DNA from: Burkholderiaceae bacterium
GTDB taxonomy: Bacteria; Pseudomonadota; Gammaproteobacteria; Burkholderiales; Burkholderiaceae
Length of the DNA: 39,522 nt
Direction of reading: 5' to 3'
Assembly (NCBI GenBank): GCA_947448695.1
Contig: CANFOL010000018.1
Span: 1 to 39,522, forward strand
The position numbers and the translations under genes were made by a program. Below the pieces are notes generated by a model that did no database searches, had not been told where the DNA came from, and was given only the letters and a program-made list of their open reading frames with translations. Of the stretch, positions 16,474 to 25,598 are shown piece after piece. The stretch's first letter is position 1. Each line of letters starts with the position of its first letter.

Positions 16474-17868
16474 ATGTTTAAATTCAGCTTGGCTGTTCTA
16501 GTCTTACTTTACTCGCTTGGATCTTTTGCCCAAAGTGAGAGTGAAGTATCTATTTCTTCCGAGAAACTAAAATTAAACTCAGATTTACATTCATCTTCCA
16601 GTGAAACTGAGAAAGTAGAAAAATTTAGCTTTCATGCTCAATCGACTTATATTAATCAATTACACAATAGCTTTAACTCCCCTTATCGAGATGAGAATAG
16701 CTTATTAAGTCGCTCGGATGGGGCTGATGGTCGTAGCTACTCTTTAAGTGCTTCTCTTTTTCTGGGTGCTAGACTTTGGCAAGATACTGAGGTCTATTAC
16801 AATCCGGAAATGTTTGCCGGAACTCCATTTACAGGTTCATTGGTTGGTTTAGGCGGATTTCAAAATGGGGAATTACAAAAGGGAACTTATGCTCCACCGA
16901 TTTATTTTACGGGTCGTGCCTTTGTACGTCAGACCTTCCAATTTGGTGGAGAAAGAGAATACCTTAATTCGAGTGCAAATCAATTAGCAGGCTTTATCGA
17001 TACCAATCGACTTGTGATCAGTGCCGGTAAATTTAATAGCCTTGATTTTTTTGATGCCAACTCATACAGCCATGATCCTCGAACGCAGTTTCAAAATTTT
17101 GCACTATTTTCAATGGGTGCGTATAACTATGCTGCTGATCCGAAAGGCTACACCGTGGGTTTAGTTGCAGAATGGTACAAAGATAACTGGCAATTAAGGG
17201 CGGCCCGTTTAGCAATGCCGAAAGTTCCAAATACTTTAGATTTAGATTACTCCTTATCTGAGAACTATGGCGACCAAATTGAACTAACGCGTGAGCATGT
17301 CATCTATGATCAACCAGGCGCTATCAGACTTCTCTATTTCCGTGCGAATGCCTTCATGTCTAAATATCGTGATGCCATCAGTCTAGGACTTCAAACAAAT
17401 AATACTCCAGATATTTTAAATACTCGATATAGCCAACAGAGCTTATGGGGTTATGGCATTAACTTAGAACAAGCAATAACAAATGATGTTGGTGTTTTTG
17501 CTCGTTGGAGTTGGAATACGGGTCAAACTGAAACACAGACTTTAGATATTAGCCAATCATTGTCTGGTGGAATTTCGATTAAAGGGACTTCTTGGGGAAG
17601 AGCGGAGGATGTGATTGGTATTGGTTATGCCATCAGCGGAATTTCTGCTTCAGAAATTGAATACTTACAACGTGGTGGTATGACAGCCTTTATCGGTGAT
17701 GGTAACCTTCAGTATGAACGAGAAAAAATATTTGAAGCTTATTACAGCATCAAAGCATACAAGGGTGTATATTTGACTGCAGATTTTCAACGGATTGAAA
17801 ATCCTGCTTTTAATAGTGCGCGAGGACCGATTAATATATTCGGTCTAAGAGCTCATATCGAAATGTAA
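16474..17868 (+). CDS. Carbohydrate-selective porin, OprB-like
   Basis: A 464-residue outer-membrane protein with a signal peptide 1-19 (ending S-F-A-Q), a short serine/glutamate-rich N-terminal stretch, then a beta-barrel. Motifs F-S-F-H-A-Q-S-T-Y-I-N-Q and L-W-Q-D-T-E-V-Y-Y-N-P-E-M-F-A-G match OprB-family porins. So do the late blocks G-Y-A-I-S-G-I and a terminal strand ending G-L-R-A-H-I-E-M. Terminal M rather than F is unusual for BAM substrates. The gene is monocistronic and its stop is eight bases from the stop of a convergent Bug gene. It likely admits sugars or other neutral solutes. Confidence 0.83.
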   Translation: MFKFSLAVLVLLYSLGSFAQSESEVSISSEKLKLNSDLHSSSSETEKVEKFSFHAQSTYINQLHNSFNSPYRDENSLLSRSDGADGRSYSLSASLFLGARLWQDTEVYYNPEMFAGTPFTGSLVGLGGFQNGELQKGTYAPPIYFTGRAFVRQTFQFGGEREYLNSSANQLAGFIDTNRLVISAGKFNSLDFFDANSYSHDPRTQFQNFALFSMGAYNYAADPKGYTVGLVAEWYKDNWQLRAARLAMPKVPNTLDLDYSLSENYGDQIELTREHVIYDQPGAIRLLYFRANAFMSKYRDAISLGLQTNNTPDILNTRYSQQSLWGYGINLEQAITNDVGVFARWSWNTGQTETQTLDISQSLSGGISIKGTSWGRAEDVIGIGYAISGISASEIEYLQRGGMTAFIGDGNLQYEREKIFEAYYSIKAYKGVYLTADFQRIENPAFNSARGPINIFGLRAHIEM

Positions 17869-17876
17869 ATTTAAAA

Positions 17877-18848
17877 CTAATCAATCGTAATCTTCGCTTG
17901 TTTAACAACTTTGCCCCAGCGAGATTGTTCAGATAGAATAAAACTAGCAAATTGTTCTGGGGTATTTCCGACTAAGATAGCTCCATCTTCAAGCATGCGA
18001 TGCGAATCTTCTTTAGAGTTTAATATTTTGACTATCTCTTTTTGTAGTTTCTCAATAATTGGACGTGGGGTTCCTGCAGGAGCAATGATGCCATACCACT
18101 GAGAGGTTTCAAACCCTTTATAACCTGACTCAGAAAGTGTAGGTACTTGTGGGAGACTTTTCGAACGCTCCCCTGAGCCAACTGCTAGAGGGCGAAGTGT
18201 ATTGCCTTTAATTTGTCCAATTAAAGAGGGTAGGCCATTAAATGTTGCTTGAATCTGTCCACCAATGAGGTCCGTCAACATTGGTCCTGATCCTTTATAA
18301 GGTACATGCACAAGATCAATGCCGGCCTCTGATGAGAAATATTCCATCGCTAAATGGCCGGCGCTGCCATTACCTGCTGAACCATAATTAATTTTCCCAG
18401 GATTCTTTTTGGCGTCTGCGACAAATTCTGCAATTGTCTTATGTGGGCTTTTTTCACTTACGGCGATTACATTAGGCACTTTAGCAATCAATGTTATGGG
18501 GGCAAAATCTTTATTAGGATCATAAGGTAATTTTTTACCGAATAATGCCGGATTGACTGCTAGGGTTCCTACGTGTCCTAAGATTAAAGTGTAACCATCT
18601 GGATTCGCACGCTTGACCTCTTCCATTGCTATATTCCCAGCTCCACCAGGTTTATTTTCAACATAAACAGACTGGCCTAAAGAATTGGTTAGTCCATTAG
18701 CCACGGAACGAGCAACAATCTCAGAAGTGCCTCCTGTCGCAAACGGCACAATTAAGCGAATCGATTTTTCAGGATAAGCCGCTATCCCTTGTGGGATGAG
18801 TGACATCAAACATAAACTGATGAAGATTTTTTTCTTTGCGTTATCCAT
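17877..18848 (-). CDS. Bug/TctC family substrate-binding protein
   Basis: A 323-residue periplasmic binding protein. Signal peptide ~1-24 (ends I-A-A), then Y-P-E-K-S-I-R-L-I-V-P-F-A-T-G-G-T-S-E and V-E-N-K-P-G-G-A-G-N-I-A, the family's ligand-contact loops. G-S-A-G-N-G-S-A-G-H-L and H-V-P-Y-K-G-S-G-P also fit. The gene follows the small binding-protein gene by 41 bases and is the last of an rsuA-led operon. No TctAB permease is present. It differs clearly from the two other Bug proteins in this window, so ligands probably differ. Confidence 0.92.
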   Translation of the reverse strand: MDNAKKKIFISLCLMSLIPQGIAAYPEKSIRLIVPFATGGTSEIVARSVANGLTNSLGQSVYVENKPGGAGNIAMEEVKRANPDGYTLILGHVGTLAVNPALFGKKLPYDPNKDFAPITLIAKVPNVIAVSEKSPHKTIAEFVADAKKNPGKINYGSAGNGSAGHLAMEYFSSEAGIDLVHVPYKGSGPMLTDLIGGQIQATFNGLPSLIGQIKGNTLRPLAVGSGERSKSLPQVPTLSESGYKGFETSQWYGIIAPAGTPRPIIEKLQKEIVKILNSKEDSHRMLEDGAILVGNTPEQFASFILSEQSRWGKVVKQAKITID

Positions 18849-18889
18849 GATTACTTATCCTTAGTTTTGCATAATAGCGATGATAAATT

Positions 18890-19648
18890 TTAACGAACTG
18901 GTCGTAATCCATTTTTGCTTAATGTTTGCGCACCCTTATCGGATTGAATAAAGCCTATTAATAATTCAATATTCTTGTCTTTGGGATTGCGGCACCAAAC
19001 AGCATACCTTGATGCTAATTCATATTCTGCAGGAAAGGGTCCCAACAATGTCTTAGAATCTGCTTGAATAATTTCACTTACTTGAGTGATGCCTAAATCA
19101 ACTTTTTTAGAAATAACTAACTTCATTGTTTCTACGCCATCTTTAGCAAGTGTCGATTTTGCTAATACCTCTTTTTCAATATCTAACTTTTTGATCATCT
19201 CTAGAAAATGGACGCCAACTGTAGCTCCTCGTGCAGGGTCTGAAAATGCAATTGATTTTGCATTTAACAATGCTGTCTTTAACTCAGCAGCATTTAATAT
19301 TGATGGCTTATACTCCCCAGAAAAAGCAATGCCCCCCAGAGTGTCCGCAACAGGAATTGCGGCAGAGCCTTTTAAAACTCCAGAACTGAGCGCTTTTTCA
19401 AGTCTCACGGAAGTTGTGATTAAACATGCGCTATTCATATCAGCTATAAATTTACTCTCAGCAGCCCCCGCTGTGTCAAAGTCATTGATGATTAGATTAG
19501 ATGAATTAGACTGATTTAAGTGCTGGGCAAACTCCATCATTGGTAACTTCATACCTGCAGCTGAGTAAACACGATATTCAGCTGCATAATTACAACTTGC
19601 CTGAAAAATCAAAACTACAAAAAATAAGAATCTCCAAATATTGTTCAT
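18890..19648 (-). CDS. Periplasmic substrate-binding protein (ModA-like type 2 fold)
   Basis: A 252-residue exported protein: signal peptide ~1-22, then Y-R-V-Y-S-A-A-G-M-K-L-P-M-M-E-F-A, which resembles the start of ModA-type molybdate-binding proteins and their distant relatives. Further blocks are F-S-D-P-A-R-G-A-T-V-G-V-H-F-L and D-L-G-I-T-Q-V-S-E-I. The molybdate-contact residues cannot be confirmed and no modB/modC gene is nearby, so it may bind another oxyanion or organic acid. Like Bug proteins, such orphan receptors are common in Burkholderiales. It sits seven bases after rsuA and upstream of a Bug gene in one transcription unit. Confidence 0.7.
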   Translation of the reverse strand: MNNIWRFLFFVVLIFQASCNYAAEYRVYSAAGMKLPMMEFAQHLNQSNSSNLIINDFDTAGAAESKFIADMNSACLITTSVRLEKALSSGVLKGSAAIPVADTLGGIAFSGEYKPSILNAAELKTALLNAKSIAFSDPARGATVGVHFLEMIKKLDIEKEVLAKSTLAKDGVETMKLVISKKVDLGITQVSEIIQADSKTLLGPFPAEYELASRYAVWCRNPKDKNIELLIGFIQSDKGAQTLSKNGLRPVR

Positions 19649-19655
19649 TTTTTCC

Positions 19656-20378
19656 TTATCGACTATACAGGTTGTTAATATCTTGCTGATTTAACCAACG
19701 CCATTGACCCTCTATTAAATCATGAGGTAACGAATAATTACCAATTGCATGACGATGAAGGCTCTGAACCTGATTACCGGCTGCCACTAACATCCTCTTT
19801 ACTTGATGATATCTACCTTCTACGATTGTCATTTCTAATTGATGATCATCCTTTTTTTCACAAAAAGTGGCGTAACAAGGTTTTGGATCATCGTCTAATA
19901 CAACTCCATTGATGAGATGCTCGATTTGATGATCCTGAATGGGCTCAGCTGTCTGAATCCAATATACTTTGCCAATATTTTTTTTTGGCGTTGTCATTTG
20001 ATGTATAAATTGTCCATCATCTGAAAGCAGTATTAAGCCTGTTGTGTCCTGATCTAAACGCCCAACGCACTGAACCCCCCTCTCAACAAAGGGCATCGGT
20101 AGCAAGTTATAGATGCTGGGATGGTGTTTAGTTTTATGAGAACATTCATAATTAGGCGGTTTATGAAAAGCAATATAGGCTTTTTCATGATAAATCCATT
20201 CAACCCCCTCTACCTCTAATGATAGATTTTCCACGGGGATGATTGCGTCAGGATCATCAATTAAATCACCATTCACCTTCACTAATTCCGCGAAAACAAG
20301 ATTAGCGCAGTGTCGTCTAGTTCCAAATCCTTGACTAAAAAGAATTTTTTCTAATGGTAATAGTTTGGGTGATTTCAT
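19656..20378 (-). CDS. rsuA: 16S rRNA pseudouridine synthase (RsuA family)
   Basis: A 240-residue RNA-modifying enzyme. An N-terminal S4 RNA-binding domain (~8-55: L-F-S-Q-G-F-G-T-R-R-H-C, V-K-V-N-G-D-L-I) is followed by the catalytic domain. The universal motif G-R-L-D-Q-D-T-T-G places the catalytic aspartate at D109, and G-R-Y-H-Q-V-K-R-M lies near the C-terminus. These belong to the RsuA/RluB/E/F branch; length and the L-I-L-L-S-D-D-G-Q-F-I-H block fit RsuA, which makes pseudouridine 516 of 16S rRNA in E. coli. RluE/F-type specificity cannot be fully excluded. It is the first gene of an operon with two periplasmic binding proteins, an unusual pairing. Confidence 0.86.
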   Translation of the reverse strand: MKSPKLLPLEKILFSQGFGTRRHCANLVFAELVKVNGDLIDDPDAIIPVENLSLEVEGVEWIYHEKAYIAFHKPPNYECSHKTKHHPSIYNLLPMPFVERGVQCVGRLDQDTTGLILLSDDGQFIHQMTTPKKNIGKVYWIQTAEPIQDHQIEHLINGVVLDDDPKPCYATFCEKKDDHQLEMTIVEGRYHQVKRMLVAAGNQVQSLHRHAIGNYSLPHDLIEGQWRWLNQQDINNLYSR

Positions 20379-20544
20379 GGGGATGTAAAGAAATAAGATT
20401 AAACCATCTCATCTTAATTCATTCCACTCCTGAAGTCTCAAATTCAAACAACATACAATCTAAAATTTTTTCTTCTTAATTATTTAATTTGTCACAACAG
20501 TTATTTAAGATGTTATTTAACTTTTAACTTTTTAAGTACTCATT

Positions 20545-22479
20545 ATGAAAAACTACTCCCGTCGTGATGTTCTTAAGCTAGCTGTTTCTGCTCCCATGTT
20601 TCCTATTGCCACTTCTGGAGCAATGGTATTTTTTACAAGCGCAACTCAAGCTGCTACCAAAGACCTAACAGTTGAGTCAGTTTCTTTTACCTCTATGCCA
20701 GCTCCTTCATTAAGCAATCCTGGAGCAATGGCCAGAACTGAAATTGGCTCTGCTCTTGAGGTGAGCTATACCAATGGTATAAAAAAATCATTTCAATTAG
20801 CCTATGAACCTTTTTTCATTACGGGCAATATGGTTCCGGATGGTAAGGGGTCTCAGACTCTAGCCGGTGGTTATTACGATATCAACAATCGTCCAATTTT
20901 TGATCGATCAGTTGCTGGCAAAGCTCGTCATATTTTTTCTGACGGTCCAGATGGAACATCTTTATTAAAACTTCCAAAAACGAATCTGAAAGGTATCAAA
21001 GGTAAGCCTGTATTTGCAGTTGTTCAATTTGAATACACGACTGCCAATTTAAAGGGCGATAAGATTTATGGGACATTGCCTTCAGCTATTGCTGTATTAA
21101 CTTTAGATCAAGATCAAAAAAATGGGCGATTATCTTTAGTCCAATATTCCAATGTCGATACATCATCCGCTAACGGCTTGTGGATTACGTGTGGCTCTAG
21201 CTTATCGCCATGGAATACGCATCTTTCTAGTGAAGAGTATGAGCCCGATGCGCCTTTCATTGCAGATAATAAGCGCTTTAAGGAATTTAGTAAAAATTTA
21301 TTTGGTGATGAGTCTAGTGCTAATCCATATCACTATGGCCACTTACCTGAAATTACGGTTCATCCTGATGGCACAGGTAGTATTGTGAAGCATTATTGCC
21401 TTGGCAGAATCTCGCATGAGCTAGTCCAAGTCATGCCCGATAATCGTACCCTCTTAATGGGTGATGATTTTACAAATAGTGGTCTATTTGTATTTATTGC
21501 AGACAAGGAAAAAGACTTATCCGCTGGTACCTTATATGTTGCTAAATTAGGGGTTGGTTTTTCTATCAATCCAGGTGATATTGGAACATCTTTATCGTGG
21601 ATAAAACTTGGCCATGCTACAAGTGATGAAATCAAATCTTTTGCTGATCGATTAAAACCTAGCGATATTATGACTGTTTTAAAAACAGATCCGAATGATT
21701 CTAGTTTTACTAAAATCTTCTATGATGGCCAAGCCAACTGGGTCAAACTGAATCCAGGCATGGAAAAAGCTGCTGCATTTTTAGAGACTCATCGATATGC
21801 CTATTTAATGGGTGGAAGTTTAGGCTTTAGCAAGATGGAAGGCACTACGGTCAACATCAAAGATAAAATCGCTTATACAGCACTTCAAAACATCCAAGAC
21901 TCTATGGTTAAAACAGGTAAGGGATGGAACGCCAATAGTGGTATAGCTCTAAATGAACCCCTCATCGCAGGTGGAGTTTTGGCTCACCAATTATCTGGTG
22001 GCCTTAAAGATCAATTTGGAAATACAATCCTAAGCGAATGGATGCCACATCAAATGTATCCCCTTCTAAAGGGTGAAGATATCACTCCTGATGCATTAGG
22101 TAATCTAGCTAACCCTAATTTAATCTCCAACCCAGATAATTTAAAGTTTTCTGAAAAGCTAAGAACCCTATTTATTGGTGAAGATAGTTCAACACATGTC
22201 AATAATTTTATTTGGGCTTATAACGTCAATACAAAACAGCTGAGTCGCATCATGTCCATGCCATCAGGGGCCGAAGCAACGGGTCTTGGGGTTGCTGATG
22301 ACATCAATGGTTGGACCTATATAACTTCAAACTTCCAACATGCCGGTGATTGGTTGCCAAAATTACATGACAAAGTGAAGGAAACTTTAGATCCTTTGGT
22401 GAAGGAAAACTATCAAGATAAGTTTGGCGCTGCAGTCGGTTACATTACCGCAAAATCATTGGGAATCAAGCTTTCTTAA
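20545..22479 (+). CDS. PhoX-family alkaline phosphatase (DUF839), Tat-exported
   Basis: A 644-residue secreted phosphatase. The N-terminus S-R-R-D-V-L-K-L-A is a twin-arginine signal, consistent with folding around metal cofactors before export. The PhoX signature I-T-C-G-S-S-L-S-P-W-N-T-H-L-S-S-E-E-Y-E lies near residues 215-233 and contains the cysteine and acidic ligands of the iron-calcium centre. H-P-D-G-T-G-S-I-V-K-H-Y and G-L-G-V-A-D-D-I-N-G-W are further conserved blocks. PhoX enzymes release phosphate from organic esters under phosphate limitation. I found no convincing Pho box upstream. It stands alone and ends at a terminator-like hairpin. Confidence 0.9.
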   Translation: MKNYSRRDVLKLAVSAPMFPIATSGAMVFFTSATQAATKDLTVESVSFTSMPAPSLSNPGAMARTEIGSALEVSYTNGIKKSFQLAYEPFFITGNMVPDGKGSQTLAGGYYDINNRPIFDRSVAGKARHIFSDGPDGTSLLKLPKTNLKGIKGKPVFAVVQFEYTTANLKGDKIYGTLPSAIAVLTLDQDQKNGRLSLVQYSNVDTSSANGLWITCGSSLSPWNTHLSSEEYEPDAPFIADNKRFKEFSKNLFGDESSANPYHYGHLPEITVHPDGTGSIVKHYCLGRISHELVQVMPDNRTLLMGDDFTNSGLFVFIADKEKDLSAGTLYVAKLGVGFSINPGDIGTSLSWIKLGHATSDEIKSFADRLKPSDIMTVLKTDPNDSSFTKIFYDGQANWVKLNPGMEKAAAFLETHRYAYLMGGSLGFSKMEGTTVNIKDKIAYTALQNIQDSMVKTGKGWNANSGIALNEPLIAGGVLAHQLSGGLKDQFGNTILSEWMPHQMYPLLKGEDITPDALGNLANPNLISNPDNLKFSEKLRTLFIGEDSSTHVNNFIWAYNVNTKQLSRIMSMPSGAEATGLGVADDINGWTYITSNFQHAGDWLPKLHDKVKETLDPLVKENYQDKFGAAVGYITAKSLGIKLS

Positions 22480-22486
22480 TGAATAA

Positions 22487-22530
22487 ATGCATTGGAGTGG
22501 ATCTATAAATTCGCCTCAATGCATCGTTTT
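22487..22530 (+). terminator. Hairpin terminator after the PhoX gene
   Basis: ATGCATTGGAG and CTCAATGCAT pair with one bulged G; a short T run (GTTTT) follows. It begins eight bases after the stop codon. Confidence 0.55.
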
Positions 22531-22622
22531 AATCCCTGCTAATCGAGTCATTTTTTTTCGCCTTCGTGATGGCGGGTGCTTGAAACTTCTCTGCAGAAAT
22601 CTAAATTAAAAAGATCAGCGCG

Positions 22623-23462
22623 TTAAGAAGGCATGCGCCGGCCAACAACTTTGAGGTTAGGGTCATTATTTAGTGTACCGATGATTTCAGATCCGAGAAC
22701 TTTACCTCTAAATATATATTTAGAGGATTTATCCGTATATTCAAACTCAACTAAATCTCCGCGGATTCTTCCAATTTCAAAACTTATCTTATGAAGATTT
22801 TTTTCATAAATAGCACCTTCAAAAAATTGTTTTTTTTGAACTATTTTTATTAGTGCCTTTTCGATGTTTGGAATATTAGAGAATTGCCAATTGCCATCAA
22901 TATGCTCAGGGACTATCCACAAGTATGCCATCTCGCCTGATGAAATTTTAGTTTTTTCATCAGGTATCCAAGACTCCATTTGAAAAGTATTAGACAAAAC
23001 TCTTGTACCAGATTTCATTTTTAATATTTGAGGCTTTAGTTTCATATTTAAACTGTCGCCAAGATAAAGCGTTAAAACAGTTGCCTGTGAAAAATCTTCT
23101 TTAAAGATATCTCCTTCTTTAAATGTCACTAAGTTTTTTACCTTTGCGCGCTCTGCATTTCTGTTTGCAAGAGCAACAAGATCTGGGTTATATTCAATGC
23201 CTACTGCTTGGACCCCATATTTTTTCGCAGCCTCAATCGGTATTACTCCATCTCCTGAACCAAGATCATAAATTAAGTCATCTTGACGAATTTTTGCCAT
23301 AACAAACATTTCATGAGTCATCTCAATTTTGGTTGGAACCCACATAACATCTTTGCCATGACTTGCTATTTGTAGCTTGAATTCTTCATCACCATAGTTT
23401 TTAAATGCGCATCCTGATATCAAAAAAATAGATAATCCAATAGCGATATTTAAACACTTCAT
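22623..23462 (-). CDS. Class I SAM-dependent methyltransferase with a lipoprotein signal
   Basis: A 279-residue protein. Residues 1-18 form a lipoprotein signal with lipobox L-I-S-G-C, the cysteine being C18. The next region reads W-V-P-T-K-I-E-M-T-H-E-M-F-V-M-A-K-I, and motif I of class I methyltransferases follows, D-L-G-S-G-D-G (66-72), with E90 in G-I-E-Y-N-P as the acid that holds the ribose. The V-P-T-x9-M-x2-A-x-I then D-L-G-S-G-D-G layout recalls protein-lysine methyltransferases of the FAM173/ATPSC-KMT type. The last ~80 residues are an extra beta-rich domain. It follows the hydrolase gene by 19 bases. A SAM enzyme predicted outside the cytoplasm is odd; the signal might instead act as a simple anchor (see findings). 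Confidence 0.8.
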   Translation of the reverse strand: MKCLNIAIGLSIFLISGCAFKNYGDEEFKLQIASHGKDVMWVPTKIEMTHEMFVMAKIRQDDLIYDLGSGDGVIPIEAAKKYGVQAVGIEYNPDLVALANRNAERAKVKNLVTFKEGDIFKEDFSQATVLTLYLGDSLNMKLKPQILKMKSGTRVLSNTFQMESWIPDEKTKISSGEMAYLWIVPEHIDGNWQFSNIPNIEKALIKIVQKKQFFEGAIYEKNLHKISFEIGRIRGDLVEFEYTDKSSKYIFRGKVLGSEIIGTLNNDPNLKVVGRRMPS

Positions 23463-23481
23463 TTTTAAAAGTGCGGTTTTT

Positions 23482-24570
23482 TTAAATAGCGTATAACTGT
23501 CGTGACATCCAATCTGCAGTCTGATCGCGATAGCGATACCAAAGGTTATTCACTACATGATTGCCACCAGCAATGATCGAAAGTTTGCATGGTCCCGATA
23601 CTTCGGCCGCTAATAATTTTGCTTGCTCCACAGGAGTTAATCGATCTCTATCACCCGCCACAATATAGATTGGGCAGGTAATATTTTTAGCGATGCCTTT
23701 TAACGACATGCGCAAGGCAACTTTTCCGGCCTCTTCTAGATTTGCACTTTTAGTCCTAACGCGGAAAGCCTCAACATTAATTACAGGTCTACCTTCAAAG
23801 CTTGCCGAGCGCTGATAGGCGCCTGATAGAGCAACACAAGCTTTAATTCGTTTTTCAAAACAAGCAGCTCTTGGCGCCAAATGCCCGCCCAAGGAGACTC
23901 CCCAAATCCCGATACGATTTTGATCAATATCTGACCTGGTTTCTAAATAATCACATACTGCTTTTACCGGCTCCTCAAATTCAGGGCACAAAGGGAAGTC
24001 GTACTCTCCTTCCCCTTGGCCAGGCCCGTCAAATGCTAAGGTCGCTAAACCACGGACTAAAAAACGATTTTCATAATCGTCCATTTCTTCTTTTGCAGAG
24101 TCAAGGCCCATACACATGACGACAACGGGCGGATTTGTTACTCCAAGAGGTTTTCTTAAGTTACCGTATAAAAATTTACCCTGATAAGGAATCGCTACTC
24201 TTTCCCCAGGTGGCTTTAAATGTGGCAAGGCTAAATTGCGACACTCGACCGCTTTCATATTTGCACGGCGCATTTGCTCTAAATCATTAACAAACAAAAA
24301 CTTACCAAAGTGATAACACACAGCAGCACGTGTCCAATGTTGACTAGCTGAATAGGTATAGCCATCATTAAAAGCTTCATGTCCAAGACCTTCGTGGATA
24401 GAGGCTCTTTGCGACCAGGCACTACACCAATCATCCCAATGTTGTAGGCTTGCAGTAACCTCTAAAAAATCTGTCATTGGTACGCCATTAGCCACAAAAC
24501 GTGGCGCCCAATGCGATATAGCAGATTCTATACGTGGATCTTTATTCTGTTCATTTGAAGTTTGTGTCAT
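23482..24570 (-). CDS. Alpha/beta hydrolase, FrsA/2,6-dihydroxypseudooxynicotine hydrolase-like
   Basis: A 362-residue cytoplasmic hydrolase. An N-terminal helical domain (~1-125, H-W-A-P-R-F-V, H-W-D-D-W-C, F-N-D-G-Y-T-Y-S-A-S-Q-H-W) covers the active site, a hallmark of the branch that includes 2,6-dihydroxypseudooxynicotine hydrolase, a C-C bond hydrolase. The core domain shows G-P-G-Q-G-E-G-E, the nucleophile elbow G-V-S-L-G-G (S226), the acid in A-G-D-R-D-R-L (D307 or D309) and H338 in G-G-N-H-V. Length also fits that branch (~360-370). It starts one base after the Bug gene stop, so the Bug ligand and hydrolase substrate are likely linked. The actual substrate cannot be read from sequence. 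Confidence 0.86.
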   Translation of the reverse strand: MTQTSNEQNKDPRIESAISHWAPRFVANGVPMTDFLEVTASLQHWDDWCSAWSQRASIHEGLGHEAFNDGYTYSASQHWTRAAVCYHFGKFLFVNDLEQMRRANMKAVECRNLALPHLKPPGERVAIPYQGKFLYGNLRKPLGVTNPPVVVMCMGLDSAKEEMDDYENRFLVRGLATLAFDGPGQGEGEYDFPLCPEFEEPVKAVCDYLETRSDIDQNRIGIWGVSLGGHLAPRAACFEKRIKACVALSGAYQRSASFEGRPVINVEAFRVRTKSANLEEAGKVALRMSLKGIAKNITCPIYIVAGDRDRLTPVEQAKLLAAEVSGPCKLSIIAGGNHVVNNLWYRYRDQTADWMSRQLYAI

Positions 24571-24571
24571 A

Positions 24572-25573
24572 TTAGTCAGCCTGAATATTTGCGGTTTTAA
24601 TAATCGGAGTCCACCGTTTAATCTCGGTTTTCACAAAATCATCTAAAGACTCCGGGGATGAAGATACTGCTTGTATACCTTGTTTTAAGAACAATTCTTT
24701 AACTTCTGGACGACGAAGTATTTCAGTCATATCTTGGTTTAGTTTTTGTATCAGTACTTTCGGTGTTTTTGCAGGTACAAATAATCCAAACCATAGTTTT
24801 GCATCCAAACCGGTTAGGCCGGCTTCTGAAGAGCTTGGTATTTCAGGTAAGCCAGAAAAGCGATCGGATGTTGAGACCACTAATGCTTTTAATTTACCTG
24901 TTTTTAATTGTGCTGCAGCAGTCACCGGGGACAAGAATGAGACTTGAGTTTCATTGGCGAGCAAAGCAGTTAATCCTGCTCCAGCACTTTTATACGGGAT
25001 ATGCATCATATTAACCCCCGTGACTTGCTTAAATAATTCTCCCGTCAAATGGCTAATGGTGCCATTACCTGCTGATGAGAAATTGAGATCACTTCTTTTT
25101 TTTGCATACTGTATAAACTCTGATACTGTGTTTGCTGGAATACTTGGATGTACCATCATCACCGTTACACCAGTTGCAATCATCGAGATGCCAACTAAAT
25201 CTTTAACAGGGTCATAAGGTAAGTTAGGATATAACACGATTGAACTTACCATGGGGCCAGCATGTCCCATGAATAAGGTGTAACCATCAGCCGGTGATTT
25301 TGCAGCAATATCAGCAGGAACCGTCCCGCCAGCACCTGCACGGTTATCGACAATAACGGGTTGATTCCATTTTTCAGTTAACTTCTGCGCCATAAGTCGC
25401 GATAAATAATCAGCGGTACTTCCAGGCCCTTGTCCAAAAATCTTTACTGGTTTATTTGGAAACTCTTGTGCGTAAATATGTCCACAGCACGTCATTAAAA
25501 AGATTAGAAAAAGTTTTTTATGCTTCTCCAAATTGCCAAGTAATGGCATTATTTTTTTAAATCTTATTTTCAC
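24572..25573 (-). CDS. Bug/TctC family substrate-binding protein
   Basis: A 333-residue periplasmic binding protein and first gene of an operon with the alpha/beta hydrolase and the methyltransferase. The signal peptide is longer than usual (~35 residues) if the ATG at 25573 is used. An in-frame ATG nine codons later (M-P-L-L-G-N) would give a more ordinary signal ending Y-A-Q. Family motifs: F-P-N-K-P-V-K-I-F-G-Q-G-P-G-S-T-A-D, V-D-N-R-A-G-A-G-G-T-V and H-I-P-Y-K-S-A-G-A-G. The segment F-G-Q-G-P-G-S replaces the more usual V-P-F-x-x-G-G loop, suggesting a different ligand from the other two Bug proteins here. Confidence 0.91.
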   Translation of the reverse strand: MKIRFKKIMPLLGNLEKHKKLFLIFLMTCCGHIYAQEFPNKPVKIFGQGPGSTADYLSRLMAQKLTEKWNQPVIVDNRAGAGGTVPADIAAKSPADGYTLFMGHAGPMVSSIVLYPNLPYDPVKDLVGISMIATGVTVMMVHPSIPANTVSEFIQYAKKRSDLNFSSAGNGTISHLTGELFKQVTGVNMMHIPYKSAGAGLTALLANETQVSFLSPVTAAAQLKTGKLKALVVSTSDRFSGLPEIPSSSEAGLTGLDAKLWFGLFVPAKTPKVLIQKLNQDMTEILRRPEVKELFLKQGIQAVSSSPESLDDFVKTEIKRWTPIIKTANIQAD

Positions 25574-25598
25574 CGAGTCTCCATCTATTTTAATTAGA

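Noticed and set aside
20440..20544. Pho box upstream of the PhoX-type gene
   Set aside because: Only one TGTCA-like half-site (TTGTCAC) is seen, without the second repeat.
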